A DNA stretch of 64,000 nt, taken from NCBI RefSeq assembly GCF_040939455.1, contig NC_134112.1, forward strand, positions 18,068,501 to 18,132,500, in the 5' to 3' direction. Under the pieces are notes generated by a model. The model saw only the letters and a program-made list of their open reading frames with translations. It was not told the origin of the DNA and made no database searches. This DNA is from Microcebus murinus. Lineage: Eukaryota; Chordata; Mammalia; Primates; Cheirogaleidae. The translations under genes were made by a program, and so were the position numbers. This document shows, piece by piece, positions 1 to 13,905 of the stretch; positions within the stretch are counted from its first letter, which is position 1, and every line of letters starts with the position of its first letter.

Positions 1-616
1 CTTGGGAACAACGAGGAGAGGAGCGCGAGTCCAGAGGCCTGGGCATAACTCACTGGAGAAAGGATGTTTGGAAAATCATGTTGGAAAGGGGCCCTTCGTG
101 TTAAGCCACAAGAACGGGGTATACACACTGTGCTCCCTCCCTGCTGGGCCATGTGGGTACCAAAGATGAATCAGACACGTCCTTAAGGAACTTCCAGTCT
201 AGAAGGGGAAATCAGACCTGTGGATGGAAAACTCCAATCCGAGGTAGCAGTTGGTGCTGTCAGGGGCCACGGTTAGTGTGCTCTCTCCGGCTGCGGGCGG
301 GAGGCTGGGAGAAGCCTCCCAGCTGGTGAAAGTGGGGTTTTAGTGGGGGCTTGGAGGGGGAGGAAGACTGGACATGGAGAAGCGCTGCTTAGATGTTCGT
401 ATTTTAATTCCTTAAAGAGTAAACTTGGAATCATAGAGGACGGAGTGTGTGGGGAGGTAGAGGTCTAACCTCACTTTCTGAAACAGAGTTTTCTGATAAT
501 AACCAATGGATTCTTCCATTGTAAAGATTTATGTCAATCTAAACAGAAGTAGCGACAACTTTTGAAGTTAGCTTCTCCACATCAGTCTTAGATTTAAACA
601 ATTAGGTGAACATAAG
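1..616. other. No feature recognised
   Basis: Unique-looking, repeat-poor sequence. I see no splice-flanked open frame, RNA gene or recognisable repeat. Confidence 0.5.
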
Positions 617-972
617 TGTTTGGGGCTGAAGTATGTCTCCCCCCCCATTCATGTGTTGAAGTCCTAACTCCTAGTACCGCAGAATGTGACTGCATTTGGA
701 GACGAGACCTTTAAAGAGGTGATTTAGGTAGAATGAGGTCCGATGGGTGGGCTTTATCTGATGAGTGTCCTTATAAGAACAGGAGATTAGAGCATAGACT
801 GCACAGACAGGGGGCGCTGGTGTGCGGGCCCAGTAAGAAGGTAAGCCAAGCAGAGAGGCCTCAGAAACCAACCCTACCCACACCTTGATCTTAGACTTCC
901 AGCCTCCAGAATGGGGAGGCAATACATAGCTGTTGTTTGGTACTTGGTTTTGGCAGCCCTAGCAAGCCATAT
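617..972 (+). mobile_element. MLT1-type (ERVL-MaLR) solo LTR
   Basis: Reads in the plus direction as a MaLR LTR. It begins TGTTTGGGGCTGAA, followed by the run of Cs and ATTCATGTGTTGAAGTCCTAA. The GTGACTGCATTTGGAGA and CCTTATAAGAA blocks follow. It closes with CTTGATCTTAGACTTCCAGCCTCCAGAA and the GCAGCCCTAGCAA end. No internal retroviral sequence is attached, so this is a solo LTR. The short minus-strand open frame across it has no coding meaning. The exact subfamily is uncertain. Confidence 0.85.
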
Positions 973-1328
973 AATAATAGTAATACAACAGGTATTACAG
1001 GTTTGTAAAATACTAAAACTTAAAACTTAACCTTGCCTTAAAGCTGGGAAACAGGAGGTTCATTCAGTTCTAGAAACAATCATTTGCTTATTTCAAATGA
1101 CCATTTTCTTAAATAACAGGAAGCTAAGGATTATCTTCCAAGCTGTTTGATTAAATCTAGTGATATGTCCAACCAGAAAACCTATAACTGTATTACAACA
1201 AACAATTGCTTGGATTTCTGCCTGATTGAACCTGTTTGACTTTTCAACCCATTGTGGACATATTCAGAAGTCACCTCCGACTGCCCGATAGTGTACTCTG
1301 TGTGTCAAGATGATTTTTACTAAGTTGT
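973..1328. other. No feature recognised (AT-rich)
   Basis: AT-rich spacer between the LTR and the old Alu. Nothing recognisable. Confidence 0.45.
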
Positions 1329-1614
1329 TTTATTTTTGAGACAGAGTCTCACTCTGTCACCCTGGGAAGAGTGCAGTGATGTCATCAGCTCACTACAACC
1401 TCAAACTCCTGGGCTCAAGCCATCTTCTTGCCTCAGCATCCTGAGTAGCTGGAACTATAGGCATAAGCCACCACACCAGGCTAATTTTTCTATATTTTGT
1501 AGAGATGGGGATCTCACTCCTGCTCAGGCTGGTCTTGAACTCCTGAGCTCAAGTGATCCTCCCACCTCGGCCTCCCAGGGTGCTAGGATTACAGGTGAGC
1601 TATTGCACCCAACC
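1329..1614 (-). mobile_element. Old Alu (AluJ-like), minus orientation
   Basis: Starts with a T-rich tail and GAGACAGAGTCTCACTCTG and ends at GCACCCAACC, the reverse of an Alu start. It is dimeric and lacks the long lemur-type linker seen in the two younger Alus here. Divergence is clearly higher, so it fits a pre-strepsirrhine AluJ-like copy. A 97-codon frame across it (1336-1629) is an Alu artefact. Confidence 0.92.
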
Positions 1615-2684
1615 TATTTTTACTATTGAATGTCACCTTTTGTAGCAGTCCATGTTCCTAGTTGCAAAGCAACCAGAATCCACTCTGACTAGTTTAAGCA
1701 GGAAGACAATTTATTAATGGGTATGAGGGAAGTCACAGAATTGGGAGAAGGGCTGGAGAAAAGGGACCTGAGGCTTAGCGCCTAGGAGCAATGACCAAAC
1801 CCTGCAGAGGACATGGTCTGCCAAGGGAATCGTTGTCTCTGCTGATGCCAGACACTAAGGACCGGAGATTCGGCTTTACTGCACAATGTTTTTCTACCTG
1901 TTTTGAGACCATTTCTGCAACAGGATTTTCCATATGGAAGTCTTGCCCCACCACAGCTGACGAACACCCAGGTCACGTGCTGTGTCCCAGGTGCAGGAGA
2001 GTAATTTCAGTTCCAACTTCTACATTTGGAGACATGGATAGTTCAGCTAATAAAGGAAGGTTATTTAATGGATAGGCAAGGTTATTGATGGATAGGCAAG
2101 AATATGACAACTGTCCACTACAGGTTTGGATCCCCATTTCTACTACTATGCGGTGCTTTCTTTGATGTTTAAACCTTTAAAATGACAAAATTCATGTTGG
2201 ACAAATATAAATTTGATGATGATCAAGGCTGACAAGTTAAATATTGTCAATCAAATTCTCACCCAAGTCTTACATGAAATTTTCTACAGTTGAAACATGT
2301 TCAGTATTTTCTGAAAATTCACTCAGTGGTTGTTGATGAGTGAATAAATGTTGTATAAAGTGTTCTTTTCCTTAATGAGAACATCAAAAACTATTGGAAC
2401 TCAGATTATTGGGTTATACTTTCTATACTCCCCGTTGGTGTCTACCTTCTCACCCAGAACGCAGCTTCTCTGTTGCTGTGGGAAAGTTGAGGCACATGAT
2501 CTGATAAAGAGTCTTGGTAATTGGTTTGGGGCACAGGGAGCAAGAAGCCTCTTGTTGCTTGATGGGCACAAAAGAACAGAATGTTTAAAGCCACGACTAT
2601 TCCAGAAAAGTATGACATGGACATGGTACACATCCATGGCACAATGGGTATAACATTTGCTTTAAAAAGAAGTTTTACAGGCAT
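1615..2684. other. No feature recognised
   Basis: About 1.1 kb. Short frames on both strands near 1.8-2.1 kb and 2.35-2.68 kb overlap each other and show no protein-like character or splice context. Confidence 0.45.
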
Positions 2685-2765
2685 TTGTTCATTCAGTTTC
2701 TATTTTAACATTTATTGAGCACCTACTGTGTGCCAGAAACTGAACCAAGTCCTTTCAGTGTGTTC
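2685..2765 (-). repeat. L2 3'-end fragment, minus
   Basis: Contains the reverse-oriented L2 tail: TTCATTCAGTTTC, then ACATTTATTGAGCACCTACTGTGTGCCAGAAACTG. Confidence 0.75.
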
Positions 2766-3265
2766 CACAAAGACTGTGAGCCTGATAGCACAGGAAAGAT
2801 AGCTTAGCAAAACAAGGCAGCAAAAGTTAGAAGTCGTAGGACAGACATCTGGAAGTCTGCTTAACCACACATTGCATTGCAATTAAACATTTAAAAAAGT
2901 GAACATAATTGGATATAGAGTGTCCTATTGGATACAGAATATAACTCAAAAAGTCATATATTAGTATCTTGTCCCCAACACGTTCCAGACCTCCATCCAA
3001 AGTGTTAGGAAGTCCTCTGCATCTGCTCTTCTGTTTGAAGACTCTGTTAGTTTCACTCTGCAAGCAATAAAAATACACATCTAGAGCCTAGGGTAGAAGA
3101 TTTCACATAGCTATGAAGAAAAGTGGCGTGATTTCATCAGCTTGTATATAGAACAGACTTTTAATGAGAATTTCTCCTAGCTCAGTCCTTTCCTCATTCC
3201 CCTTTGGCATCTAATCATTTTCAAGGTCTTTTTAAAAACAAAACAACTTATATCCTAAAACTTCT
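2766..3265. other. No feature recognised
   Basis: About 500 bases of AT-rich unique sequence without a recognisable repeat or gene. Confidence 0.4.
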
Positions 3266-3465
3266 GTGGACTCTTTAAGGAGATCCCTTTCCGGTATTCC
3301 TGCTGCATTTTGTGCATCTCATCTGATGAATATACTATTTGTATATTTTTGCCTTTCTCCCTCCATCCTGCACTGTGTGATCTTTTTCTGTTCTTGGCAT
3401 CTAGGGCCTGAAAGATGAGCAATCTTCTCAGAATGAGTGAAAAGATAATGGAATGAATGAATAGA
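3266..3465 (+). repeat. Possible L2 fragment, plus
   Basis: Pyrimidine-rich text resembling the degraded L2 3' region, ending in a GAATGAGTGA/GAATGAATGAATAG-like tail. Divergence is high and the call is weak. Confidence 0.35.
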
Positions 3466-3489
3466 CCCTTAGCAACCAGCAGAAGAATG

Positions 3490-3740
3490 AAGGAGTGTTG
3501 GGACTACAAGTTTAGAAGCAAGCCAGCCTTGAGTTGGAATCCAGCTCTGCCATTTATTGATTTGGGAACTGTCTGGACCTCAGTCGTTTCATCTGTAATA
3601 TGGAACCAGTTAATAGAACATGTGCCCCAGGCTTTTTGGTGAGGATGAAACGGGATCGCATGTGTCATGTGCATAAAGCACACACTCTGCTCCACTGTGC
3701 AAACACATGGCTGATTCTCAATGAGGAGTGGCAATAGTTA
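3490..3740 (+). repeat. MIR, plus
   Basis: MIR-like order: GGAATCCAGCTCTGCCATTTATTGA, then a CTCAGTCGTTTCATCTGTAATATGG core, then GTGAGGATGAAACGGGA and a tail region. Confidence 0.8.
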
Positions 3741-6700
3741 TAATGACTGTCAATACAGTGGATCATCAAGTACCTACTGCAGCAGGCACCCTAGTGCATA
3801 GGGGCACCGAGCTTTCTGGACAGAACAATTGTACATTTGGCCCTTGGCTGCTGTCTGCCTTTGCCTCGTGCCCCTTCATAATGTAGGATCAACGCCTTTG
3901 TATGTCCCAGATCTCAGTGCATTTTTGAACTTTTAAGAAGGCAGCATTTTTTCCCCCTTACTGTTACAGCTCAAATTTTTCTTCCTCTGCCTCCCATTGC
4001 CCTGGAAGGGTATTTGATAAGAAAACGTCCTTGGCCTAATTTGAAAGCCTGGCCTACTAATTCATTATGGAACATAGAAACCTGATAGGCTGGCTTCATT
4101 AAATTAGGAGCCCAATGTCACTGCACCCCAAAGCTTGGGGAGTGGGGGACATATGAGCAAGTCTGGTGGGTGGTGGGGGCAGAATATTCCCCCATCCCCA
4201 CCCTAAACACAAACACACATGCTGTCTTAAAATAGCCAGAATTTTTTTTTCTGTTTTTCCTCAACTGGAGGCTCATTCTGAAATTAGACCAAGTGGAAAA
4301 ACACAAAGCCCTTCTGATTTGTCCAGTTTTGTAGCATTAACTTGGGAGGGAGCATGTGGTGGGGATGGGGGTGGGGTTTCATAATATAGTAAGTGGAACC
4401 TTTTAGCTTCAGTAAGTGAGTCTGACTCAGGAATGCAGGCGATTGTATCTCCAAAAAAATCAATATTAAGATGCACAATTACTCCCTTGGTATCGAAAGA
4501 ATTAGTTGATCTACATGCTAAATGACAAGCCTCTTGATAACAGGGATTATGTGACCTGCCTTTCCAGCCAGGGCTGCTAGGGACTGTCCTTTAGGTCCCT
4601 AAGGCAGAGATAATCTAATTAGAACAACAAAGACCAGGTCCATTTGAGGAGAAGGCAATCGTGGGTGTGGGTGGGAGCCTGGCAGTGACCGTGGGTGTCG
4701 GGGGACCCTGTTGGCTCTTGGGTTGGCAGGGAGGGGCTCTTGCAGAACAAAAGCATGAGCGGGTAGGTGGGGAGTTGCTGAGGAGTGAGGCCCGGAGGGG
4801 AGGGGGTGCCTGCAGCAAGGGGTGGACAGAGGTCACCTCTAAAACATGACTTAATCTCCACTTTGGCTCCACAAACACTGCCCCGCTGGCTCCCAGACTG
4901 CGGCCAGACTTGACAGGACGAGCGAGCAAGGCTCCAGACACCCAGACTGCAGAAGTCCTGCAGCCCAGGAGGCCTGGGAAACACACGTGGGCTGCTCGGA
5001 CCCCGATCACGCCACTCAGAGAAGTCCCCACCGTCTCACGACAGGACCCTGCTGGGAATTCCACCTGTCTGTGCAAAAACGAGGAAAATAAGGCCATGGG
5101 CTATATTTCTCGCAAAACTAAACTTCTTTCATTTAAAGAACTTTCTTCTGCTATCATGTCCTTCTGGTTTGGGTGGTAAATATTCCCTTTTAAAAGAGGA
5201 TGATGGTGATAGTAGACAGGGTTTTTTGTTTTGTTTTGTTTTGTTTTTTGTAATTCTCCTACCTTACAATAAAGACCTTTCATTGATTCCAAAAATACTT
5301 GTTTTTGAAATTTTGTCAGATATTAAAAAACAAAACTCTATGAAACTGCCTTGTTAGACAAATTTCTCAGCTAATGTTTTTAAATTTGACCCTCATAGGT
5401 TCCTTTTTCCTGGGGGAAAAAAAATTGGCCCAAATAAGCTTTGCTGTTGGTCTCTGCAACTTCTGCAGCTTTTCATTCCCAAGGTATTTGAAGCAAACGC
5501 TTTTTGAAAAGGCTATTTTCAGTGCCATGGAATTCTAAGTCTATGAGGCATTTATTAGATCAGTAGCGTTTCCATTTTACCCAGAACCCCGGTGTGTACC
5601 AGTGCAGACTAAAGCAGAGAGGCTGTAGCTTTGGGGCAAGGTGTTTCTGGGAGCTCGGAGCCCTGTCCCATGACGCAAGGGGAGCCTGGGTTCTTAGAAG
5701 CACAGTCTGGAAACCTGCTGTGGGTGGTGGGTGTGTTGGACTCGAGTTCCCTGTCAGCCTGCCCAGTCCTGGCCTGGCGGGAGAACACCCCCTTTCCTCT
5801 TCCTGGATCTTCATGGTGTTGAGAGACTGAAACGGCCCCATTCCTTGAGAATAAGGTCTCAAACTCTGAGAAGCTATGAGTACACGAGGTAAACCCTCCC
5901 AAGCCCAGGACAGTGGACATGACTTATGTGAGGGGCCTCTCCACTCATCTAAGGGAGCGTAGCTGGTACCCCTTCATGAAGCTGGCAATATTGGTGCTCA
6001 CGGTGGGAAGTGAAGTAGTGTCGGTGGGGGAGGGGGGATGATGGCAAGGGAAGGGCTTCAATGATCTACCAGTCGGTTCTATTGGCAAATACACACTAAT
6101 AACCTTATCTAAAAAGACATTGGAAAAATAGGCAGAGAGCCCTTAATAATGGTAAAAGATCCTGAATGTTTTTTCTTCCTTCTCTTATCCTCTAATACAA
6201 ATTTCCGAGTGTCTTAGAGACAGCTGCTGGATAAATAATGCCTTGTTTTGGCATTATTTTCCTTCATGATAATAATATCAGTGATGATAATTGGTGCATT
6301 TTCTTTCTTTAAATGAAAAATCTTGCAGGTTTTTGCTGAGGGGAAGAAATTGTGAACATTTTTGCATGACTATTTTTCTATTTAAAGAGCTAAACAAAAT
6401 CTTTAGGGATGTTATCTATATCTGACTTCCTTCCTAAGTTCTGAGGAACAAATCCTAGAATAAATGACAGTTAACATCTGCTTAGCTTAAGACTGTACTT
6501 GGAAGGCTTAACAATCTCCCCTCTTGACTTACTGAGGTGCCAAGAATTTATATTAAATTAATTTGCTCAGGCAATTGGGTTTGATTTTCAGAAAACGTTG
6601 CCTTCATCTCAAGCTCACTATGATTGGTTTTTGAAGGAAGTAATAAGGAAGAAAGTGAAGAGGAGAGAATCATTAAGTCCTTCCTCCCCCTAACAAATAA

Positions 6701-8739
6701 AATATATATGTATATTTAAAAAATATTAAATTCATCGTTCATATTGACTCTAATATTAATCATTGAAAACTTATCGCATCTCCACTACTCTTGGGAATAC
6801 AAGGAACCCCTTCTTAGTTGGGGCAAAAGACTAGCACAAAGGAACTCACCCAGCCCAGAGCAGGGCTGTGGAATCCGATGCTAAGTTGTGTGGCCCGGTA
6901 CCAACCAGCTGACCGGTGTGTGGGCTGTCAGAGATGGGGAGGATGGGCAGAGACACAGGGCTGTGGCTTGACTGGAAGGATGGAGAGAATCGTGGACAGT
7001 CCTGGGCAGGAGGACACACAGAAGAAGAAAACACAGAAGCAGGAGAAAGGCACAATTGCGGTTCCCTGAGAAGGCTGAGTCAGGCTCAGCCCTCAGCACA
7101 GGACCTGTGTTTGGGGAGAAGAAATGGGGCTAGGTGAGGAGGATGAGGCCAGGTTATGGTACCCTTCAAGCCTAGGCTGGAGTGGCTATTGCAATCTCCA
7201 TTCTTTGGTCCAGGAAAGAATCCCCAATCGGTCATGACACTCCATGTCCTTCTCTGTACCTCCTCGGGCAGCCACTGCCAGTTGTCTGGATTTGGCCTTC
7301 AAGATGAAATCTAGCTTCTGTTCCCAACCCAGGCCAACATATTTGGATTTTATACATAGGAAATGAGGAGACACCGAGTGAAAAACAGATGAATGAAGAT
7401 GACGTAGGTCCCCAAACTCGCCGGTTACCAACTGTTTTAAGCTGGATTGAGGCTCTGGACTGGATAGAGATCCTAGGACTTAGCTTTGGGGTCCAGTCAG
7501 CCTCCAACTTCCCCGTTCTGTGCCCCATTTTCCACATCCGTGACATGAAAAGATCGCAGTGGATGATGGGTATGGTCTGTCCTGGCATTGCTCCTTAAGA
7601 ACCCTACCAATGCCAACAGGAGAGCAGCCGGCTGAGCCTTGCAGGAGCTGGAGGGTGGCACAGGCTGTGGGGGGAGGAGAAAGCCAGGCCCTGGCTAACC
7701 CACACCCTCCGAAAACGGCTCCTGGATAACTGAGAGTGGGCTGCACCGGGCGCTGTTTGTGTTGGATGATCCACACGGCACACCACATGCGGTCTAGGCG
7801 CCTCAAGGTCTCTCGGTAGGAAGCCGATGAAAGGCCCCATCTGGAAACAGCTTTCCCTGCAGATCACGGCTAGTGGGAAAAGTTTGCATATCACTGTTTG
7901 CCTCCCTCTGGATCACCCTGGCCTTGTCCTCAGCTTCATGCGGCCAGTTTGGCAGATGTCCCCACCCAAGGCCACTTCGCAACAAAGAAGCCTTTCTCGC
8001 CGATGACGGCCCCTGCCTCCTGGTTTGCCTGCTTCTTTGGCCTCTGAGGGATGCATTTTGGAGACATGAGGCAAGGCAGGATGAGGTCATGGCTCCACGC
8101 AAGAGGACAGGAAACCCATGCTTTCCTCCATGCGTGAACTGCACACCCTTTATCCATGGCACAGACCTGAAGTCATTACCCCATCCGCTATGTCGGTATC
8201 AAGAGATCAGCTCTGGGAGCCAGCTTGCCAGAGGCTCTGGGGAAACTTCAAGAATGCAGATAAGACTGAGAAGCTTGGAGCCATGGTATTTGGATGTCTA
8301 GCTAGGCATTTTGCAGGCCTGGCTTGGCTTAATTTATTAATTTATTTGTATTCCCGCGGGGACATGGCAGGACTGTGTGTTTCCCTCTCGAAATGTGCCT
8401 TTTCTCAAGCTCCTTGCTTGTCCATTCAGGGACCGAGTATGCACGGCCCCAGATGAAGAATTCCACATGGCGGGAATGACTTCTGTCTTTCAATTTGCTG
8501 TTTTTTAGAAAACTCTTTGCCAGGATGCTAAACAAAAGAAACATCCCTTGTCTACCATCCCTTTTAAAATACATGTGGAAACATGTGCCTAGAGACAATA
8601 GAGGAGAAAATAAAGTGTTCTTTCCTGCTATTTTGCATCTTCAGAGTTTTAGGATGCCCAGGAGTTCATGGCCAGAAATGAGGAACTGGGATCAAAAGGA
8701 GCTGAACTTGTTTCCGTCCCTCTGCTGAGTTGGGCTTTG
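3741..8739. other. 5 kb with no gene recognised
   Basis: Mostly unique sequence. A (TTTTG)n run sits near 5225-5247. Long frames on opposite strands at 4615-5097 and 7803-8301 overlap each other and do not resemble proteins I know. AATAAA-like words (for example near 5270) lack a coding exon upstream. I found no tRNA, snRNA or tandem array. Confidence 0.45.
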
Positions 8740-8930
8740 TCATGTCCATCCATCCATTAATCTATTCTTCATCCTTCTGTCCATCTCTCTGTCCATCCAT
8801 CATCTATTCATCAATCCATTTACTCACTCAATTGCCCAACTAATATGCCTTGAGGGCCTCTTATGTGCCCAGCAGGGAGGTTGCCATGGTGAATGAGACA
8901 GACCCTACCTGCACCTTCACAAGCTCACAG
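8740..8930 (-). repeat. CCAT-rich tract grading into L2 fragment, minus
   Basis: Repeated CCATCCATC/CATCTATTCATC units lead into TTTACTCACTCAATTGCCCAAC, TGCCTTGAGGGCCTCTTATGTGCCC and GGTGAATGAGACAGACCCTACCTG. This is the layout of a reverse-oriented L2 3' end with an expanded tail. Confidence 0.65.
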
Positions 8931-9199
8931 CTGGAGGGGGCAGATGTTTGGGGGCAGCTCTGTTGGAAGAGCCTCTCTCAAGCTGTTGGGCTGCACGCAC
9001 AGCTGGTTTTCTGTAAGCAGGATCCACTCTGCCTGGGCACGCACCGCCTGCTGCTCAGAGCTTCTGATCTTTTAAATAACAAGGAAATTTTTCTGATGTC
9101 CGACCACCTTTTGATCAGACCTTTAGGATCTTTATATCTAAGTTGGAGAAAAGGTTAAAATACTAAAGAACGTGGTTGGATCTTACTGACGCCTCTCCC

Positions 9200-9410
9200 T
9201 GCCACTGTGGTGGACAGAGACATTGGTTTGGAGCTGACCAGGTGCGCACTTGATTTGACCTCCCAAGCCTTAGCTCCTCATCTGCTAAATTGCAGATGAT
9301 AATATTTGCTATTCTTTCATTGTTGTGAGGGCTGCATGAGATAAAATGCATCGACTGCCTAGCACAGGACTCTACCATATTATAAGCTCTTCAGCAAACG
9401 GGAGGGCTTG
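9200..9410 (+). repeat. MIR, plus
   Basis: MIR core-like TTAGCTCCTCATCTGCTAAATTG, then GTTGTGAGGGCTGCATGAGATAAAATGC, then a GCCTAGCACAGGACTC tail. Confidence 0.75.
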
Positions 9411-9469
9411 TTCTTATTAAACCTAAGAGTGGGTTGGAACAGAGCTCTCTTTCTTTCACAAGGATTCTT

Positions 9470-10666
<1,197 letters not shown>

Positions 10667-11235
10667 CTGTTATTAGTTTCTTGATGCTGCTGTAACAGGT
10701 TACCACAAACTTAGTGGCTTAAAACAACACACACTTATTATCTCCTAGTCTCCACCGGTCAGGAATCTGGAGATGGTTTAGTTGGGTCTCTTCTCAGGGT
10801 CTCACAAGGTTGCGGTGAAGAAGGCAAATGGGCTGCATTCTCATCAGGAGGCTCAGCTGGGGAAGAATCCACTCCTGACCTCATTCAAGTTGTTGGCCTG
10901 GTTCATTGCAGTTGTAGGACTGGCTGTCAGCGGGAGACCACCCTCAGCTCTGGAGACTGCCTGAGATTCGCTGCCATGGGGCCTCCTCAACACGGCACTT
11001 ACCTCATCAAGCCAGCAAGGAGAGTCTCTAGTGGAGATCTACAAGCAAAACACAAGTCTTTTATAATATAACGTAACCATGGGAGTGGCATCCCGTCATT
11101 TTGCTGTAGTTATTGGTTAGAAGCAAGTTGCAGGCTTTGCCCACCCACACTCCATGGGAGAGGGTTACACAGATGTGAACACGGGGCAGAGGGCCTGGTG
11201 GCCACTTTACACACATTCTGGCCACCACTGTGACC
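10667..11235 (-). mobile_element. Long MaLR/MLT-type LTR, minus
   Basis: Opens with TTATTAGTTTCTTGATGCTGCTGTAACA and ACCACAAACTTAGTGGCTTAAAACAACACA, the reverse complement of a MaLR 3' end. It continues through GGTCTCACAAGGTTGCGGTGAAG and the CATCCCGTCATTTTGCTGTA...TATTGGTTAGAAGCAAGT blocks typical of the longer MLT-type LTRs. It ends near TTCTGGCCACCACTGTGAC. Confidence 0.75.
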
Positions 11236-11309
11236 TCCGTATTTTAAATTTTCCAACAGGTGTTCTTCCGGCAAAGAACAGTTGTGAGCTCCCACCTCGG
11301 AGTGTCTGC

Positions 11310-12125
11310 CGCAAACCTAACCCCTTCTAGATGGAGTCCTCACCTATTCCCAGCCTCTCATCTTCATGACCTGGACCCAGCCTCACCTCTCATATCTCGT
11401 CCTCTGTGCACATTCTCAGCCACCTTTCAAGGACCGTCTTCTATGTAGTCACCGTGCACACAAGACCTCTATCTGACGTCACCTTCACGTCTCTCTGACA
11501 TATGGCAGCATTTTCCAAGTCCTATTAATTTGAGCCTCTAACTGTCTCTCAAATCTTCCTCCTCTTCATCAGCACTGAGCTCAGCTTACTCATACCTGTC
11601 CTTTTCTTTTTCTTAAACCATAGCAGCCTGCACTTATTTCTCTGCCTCCAGTTTCACCTCTCCAATTTCGTGTCCTAACTCTCCTACCACCTTTCCTTTT
11701 CACACTCTTTCCTCCAACATATCCAAGCATTCTTTTTCCCCCTTGGCCATGCTGTTTTATACCTCTGCGGCTCTGCACACCCTGTTTTATTTCTCCATGA
11801 TACTTTTCTCCCACCTGATCTCTACCGTTTCCCTGTCTCGCAAACACCTACTGTCCCTGCCCAAGGTCCTGCGAGGCTATTCTTGACTCCAGACGGGATA
11901 ATTCCCTCCCACAACTCCCGCTTTTGATTTACTTCTGCTTTGTTTTTGTTTCTGGTTTGCTTATACATAACCCAATGTCCCATGCTTTGTTTTCTTGGCT
12001 TATTAACCTCTCTCTCTGCCCCACTATGTTTGAGGAAAGAAAGTATAACTTATTTGTCTTTATCTTCCCGGCAGTAGGCACAGAAATCCAACACATAGCA
12101 ATCAATACATGCTGCTGAACTAGTA
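11310..12125 (+). repeat. Pyrimidine-rich L2-like stretch, plus
   Basis: A long C/T-rich stretch resembling the degraded L2 3' half. Its last 130 bases (TTATTTGTCTTTATCTTCCC...GGCACAGAAATCCAACACATAGCAATCAATACATG) follow the L2 3' end pattern. The 5' part is a weak call. Confidence 0.4.
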
Positions 12126-12714
12126 TTTTTGAAATTACTTGGCCAGCTTTGGAGCCAATGTCAAATCCTACATAACACGGACTGTTTTAAATCTGGTTTT
12201 AGACTCTTTCTTACTTTCAGCACTTTAGGGTTCAGTGATCTATTTGATGCAGTTTTTAACCACCCCCTCCAATCTTTCCTCAGCTAGTTTTCAATTATCA
12301 TCAGCTCTCCTTGGTAGAGCTCGACAGGGATGAAGAAAGGAGCTACGTGTTTTTCAATAAGGAGACTTTATTGATTTTCTTTCCAAGTGTTATCTCAATC
12401 CTGTGGCCACAGAGCGCATCCCCAGTGAAATCACGCTTTCCAAATGAGCAATCAGCCTTAAGAGTAAGAATTCAACCACCTCCACCTCTTGACGTTTTTC
12501 TTCCCTTGTCCAAGCAACTGGGTCCCAGCAGAAGGAACAATATCTTTGCCCCCTTCGCTTTGCTTTAGTGATATCAGCCCTTGCTTCTTCACAGCAGCGT
12601 GATGGCAGCAGTGGCCAGATGCACGTCTCTGCAGGGGGCCACACGGCTCGGTATAAGGATGGGCACCTTGGTAGGGACAGTGGCAGAGGGCATGCCTCAA
12701 GTTGCTGAATGTGG
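12126..12714. other. No feature recognised
   Basis: About 590 bases of unique sequence. Overlapping frames on both strands lack splice context. Confidence 0.4.
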
Positions 12715-12985
12715 CAGCCCGGTTCAGCGTGTGAGTTCTGGAGCCTGGCTCCTCACCTCAAACCCTAGCTCTGCTATTCACAACTCACGTGGCCTAGAGC
12801 AAGCTATTCAGCCCCTCTGTGCCTCAGTTTCCTCATCTGTAAAACGGGCTAACGATAGAACTGTCCTCACAGAGTTATTGTGAGAATGGAAGAAGGTGAT
12901 GCACATACAAGCCTTAGGACAGAGTCTGTCACATTCTAACATGTGGCACATCCACCACGCCTTAGCTAGGTCATTATCATTACCC
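12715..12985 (+). repeat. MIR, plus
   Basis: A well-preserved MIR: GAGTTCTGGAGCCTGGCTCC, TAGCTCTGCTATTCAC, the CTCAGTTTCCTCATCTGTAAAACGGG core, TTATTGTGAGAATG and a decayed tail. Confidence 0.92.
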
Positions 12986-13755
12986 TAGAACCTAATTTCC
13001 ACTTTTCCGAAAGGACATTAAGTGAGGTATCATATTTTCTGGAATTGGTTCTCCTTAACTTCAAGATGTGAATTTTCAGAAAAGATAGGAAGATTTAAAA
13101 AAAAACTTTTTTAGAGGGACCTTTAATCCACTTTGTTTTTCTTATCTAACAGTATGGGTGGTATCTCCAGCTTCTGATATTTCTTTAAAGATAAATTCCT
13201 TTCCCAGAATTCTAAAGGTTTATCTGAGTGGAAAGAGCCTCCCTACCTTTCCCAGATTATTTCCTTATCCCAGATTATTTCTTGATTTCAATTAATATCT
13301 TCAAACCCAGACTGAATTCTTCTGTCTGCCGTGGGAGGCTTGACGTTTGTTTCTACTTTGCTCTTCTCTGGACAGTGTGAACAAGGTTTCGATGGGCTGA
13401 TTCGGTTTCTCCTTCTGTAGAGTCCCTTGTAGGGACATCCCTGGGGAGAGGTCAGGGGTGTGGACATGTGTGCCTGAGCGGAGGTGTGGGGGTGAAGACG
13501 CAGTGACAGTGCGCTGTGTCTCTGGAGGCTGGGTGGAGGAAGATGAAGGGCGATGGTCAGGAAGGAGTCCCTGCACAGAGACAGAGCCGTCGTTGCACAG
13601 CGCGGACAGGTCCCTGACTGAGTGCGCCTCGCCGTTTCTGCCTCTTCCCACTCACCTCCTTTCCCGGGAGAAAGGGGAAGTGAGAAAGGACTCGGTGCTC
13701 GTGGAGGGCCGCTCACGGGCCGGGTGTGGGGTAGAGCATGTTCGTAAACCTCATC
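12986..13755. other. No gene recognised; CpG-enriched 3' half
   Basis: From about 13460 to 13755 CpG is visibly denser than in the surroundings (roughly 20 CpGs by eye). A 142-codon minus frame (13288-13716) overlaps open frames on the other strand and shows no recognisable domain. I do not call a promoter. Confidence 0.35.
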
Positions 13756-13759
13756 TCCC

Positions 13760-13905
13760 TGCTTAAATTAGCCCTGCGAGGCCGGTGGCCGCATCCCTAT
13801 TCCACCGATGAGAAAGTTATGACTTTTCAAAAGTGACGCTATTGTTAAAGGGCATAAATAGCTTCAAACACAGGTGTCTCGGACAGCAGAGCGAGTCTGC
13901 TTTCT
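13760..13905 (-). repeat. MIR, minus
   Basis: Reverse MIR pattern: CCCTATTCCACCGATGAGAAAGTTATGA, then AAGTGACGCTATTGTTAAAGGGCATAAATAGC and CACAGGTGTCTCGGACAGC. Confidence 0.55.

Noticed and set aside
1336..1629. 97-codon plus frame
   Set aside because: Lies within the old Alu and reads its antisense strand.
4615..5097. 160-codon minus frame
   Set aside because: Pro/Ser/Cys-rich translation of GC-rich DNA. An overlapping frame in another phase is also open.
7803..8301. Plus frame of 142 codons with a signal-peptide-like start, plus an opposing 119-codon minus frame
   Set aside because: Both strands are open over the same bases, with no splice sites, no polyadenylation signal nearby and no family resemblance.
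13288..13716. 142-codon minus frame in a CpG-richer region
   Set aside because: Three overlapping frames on both strands are open. No domain, and no AATAAA close to the stop.
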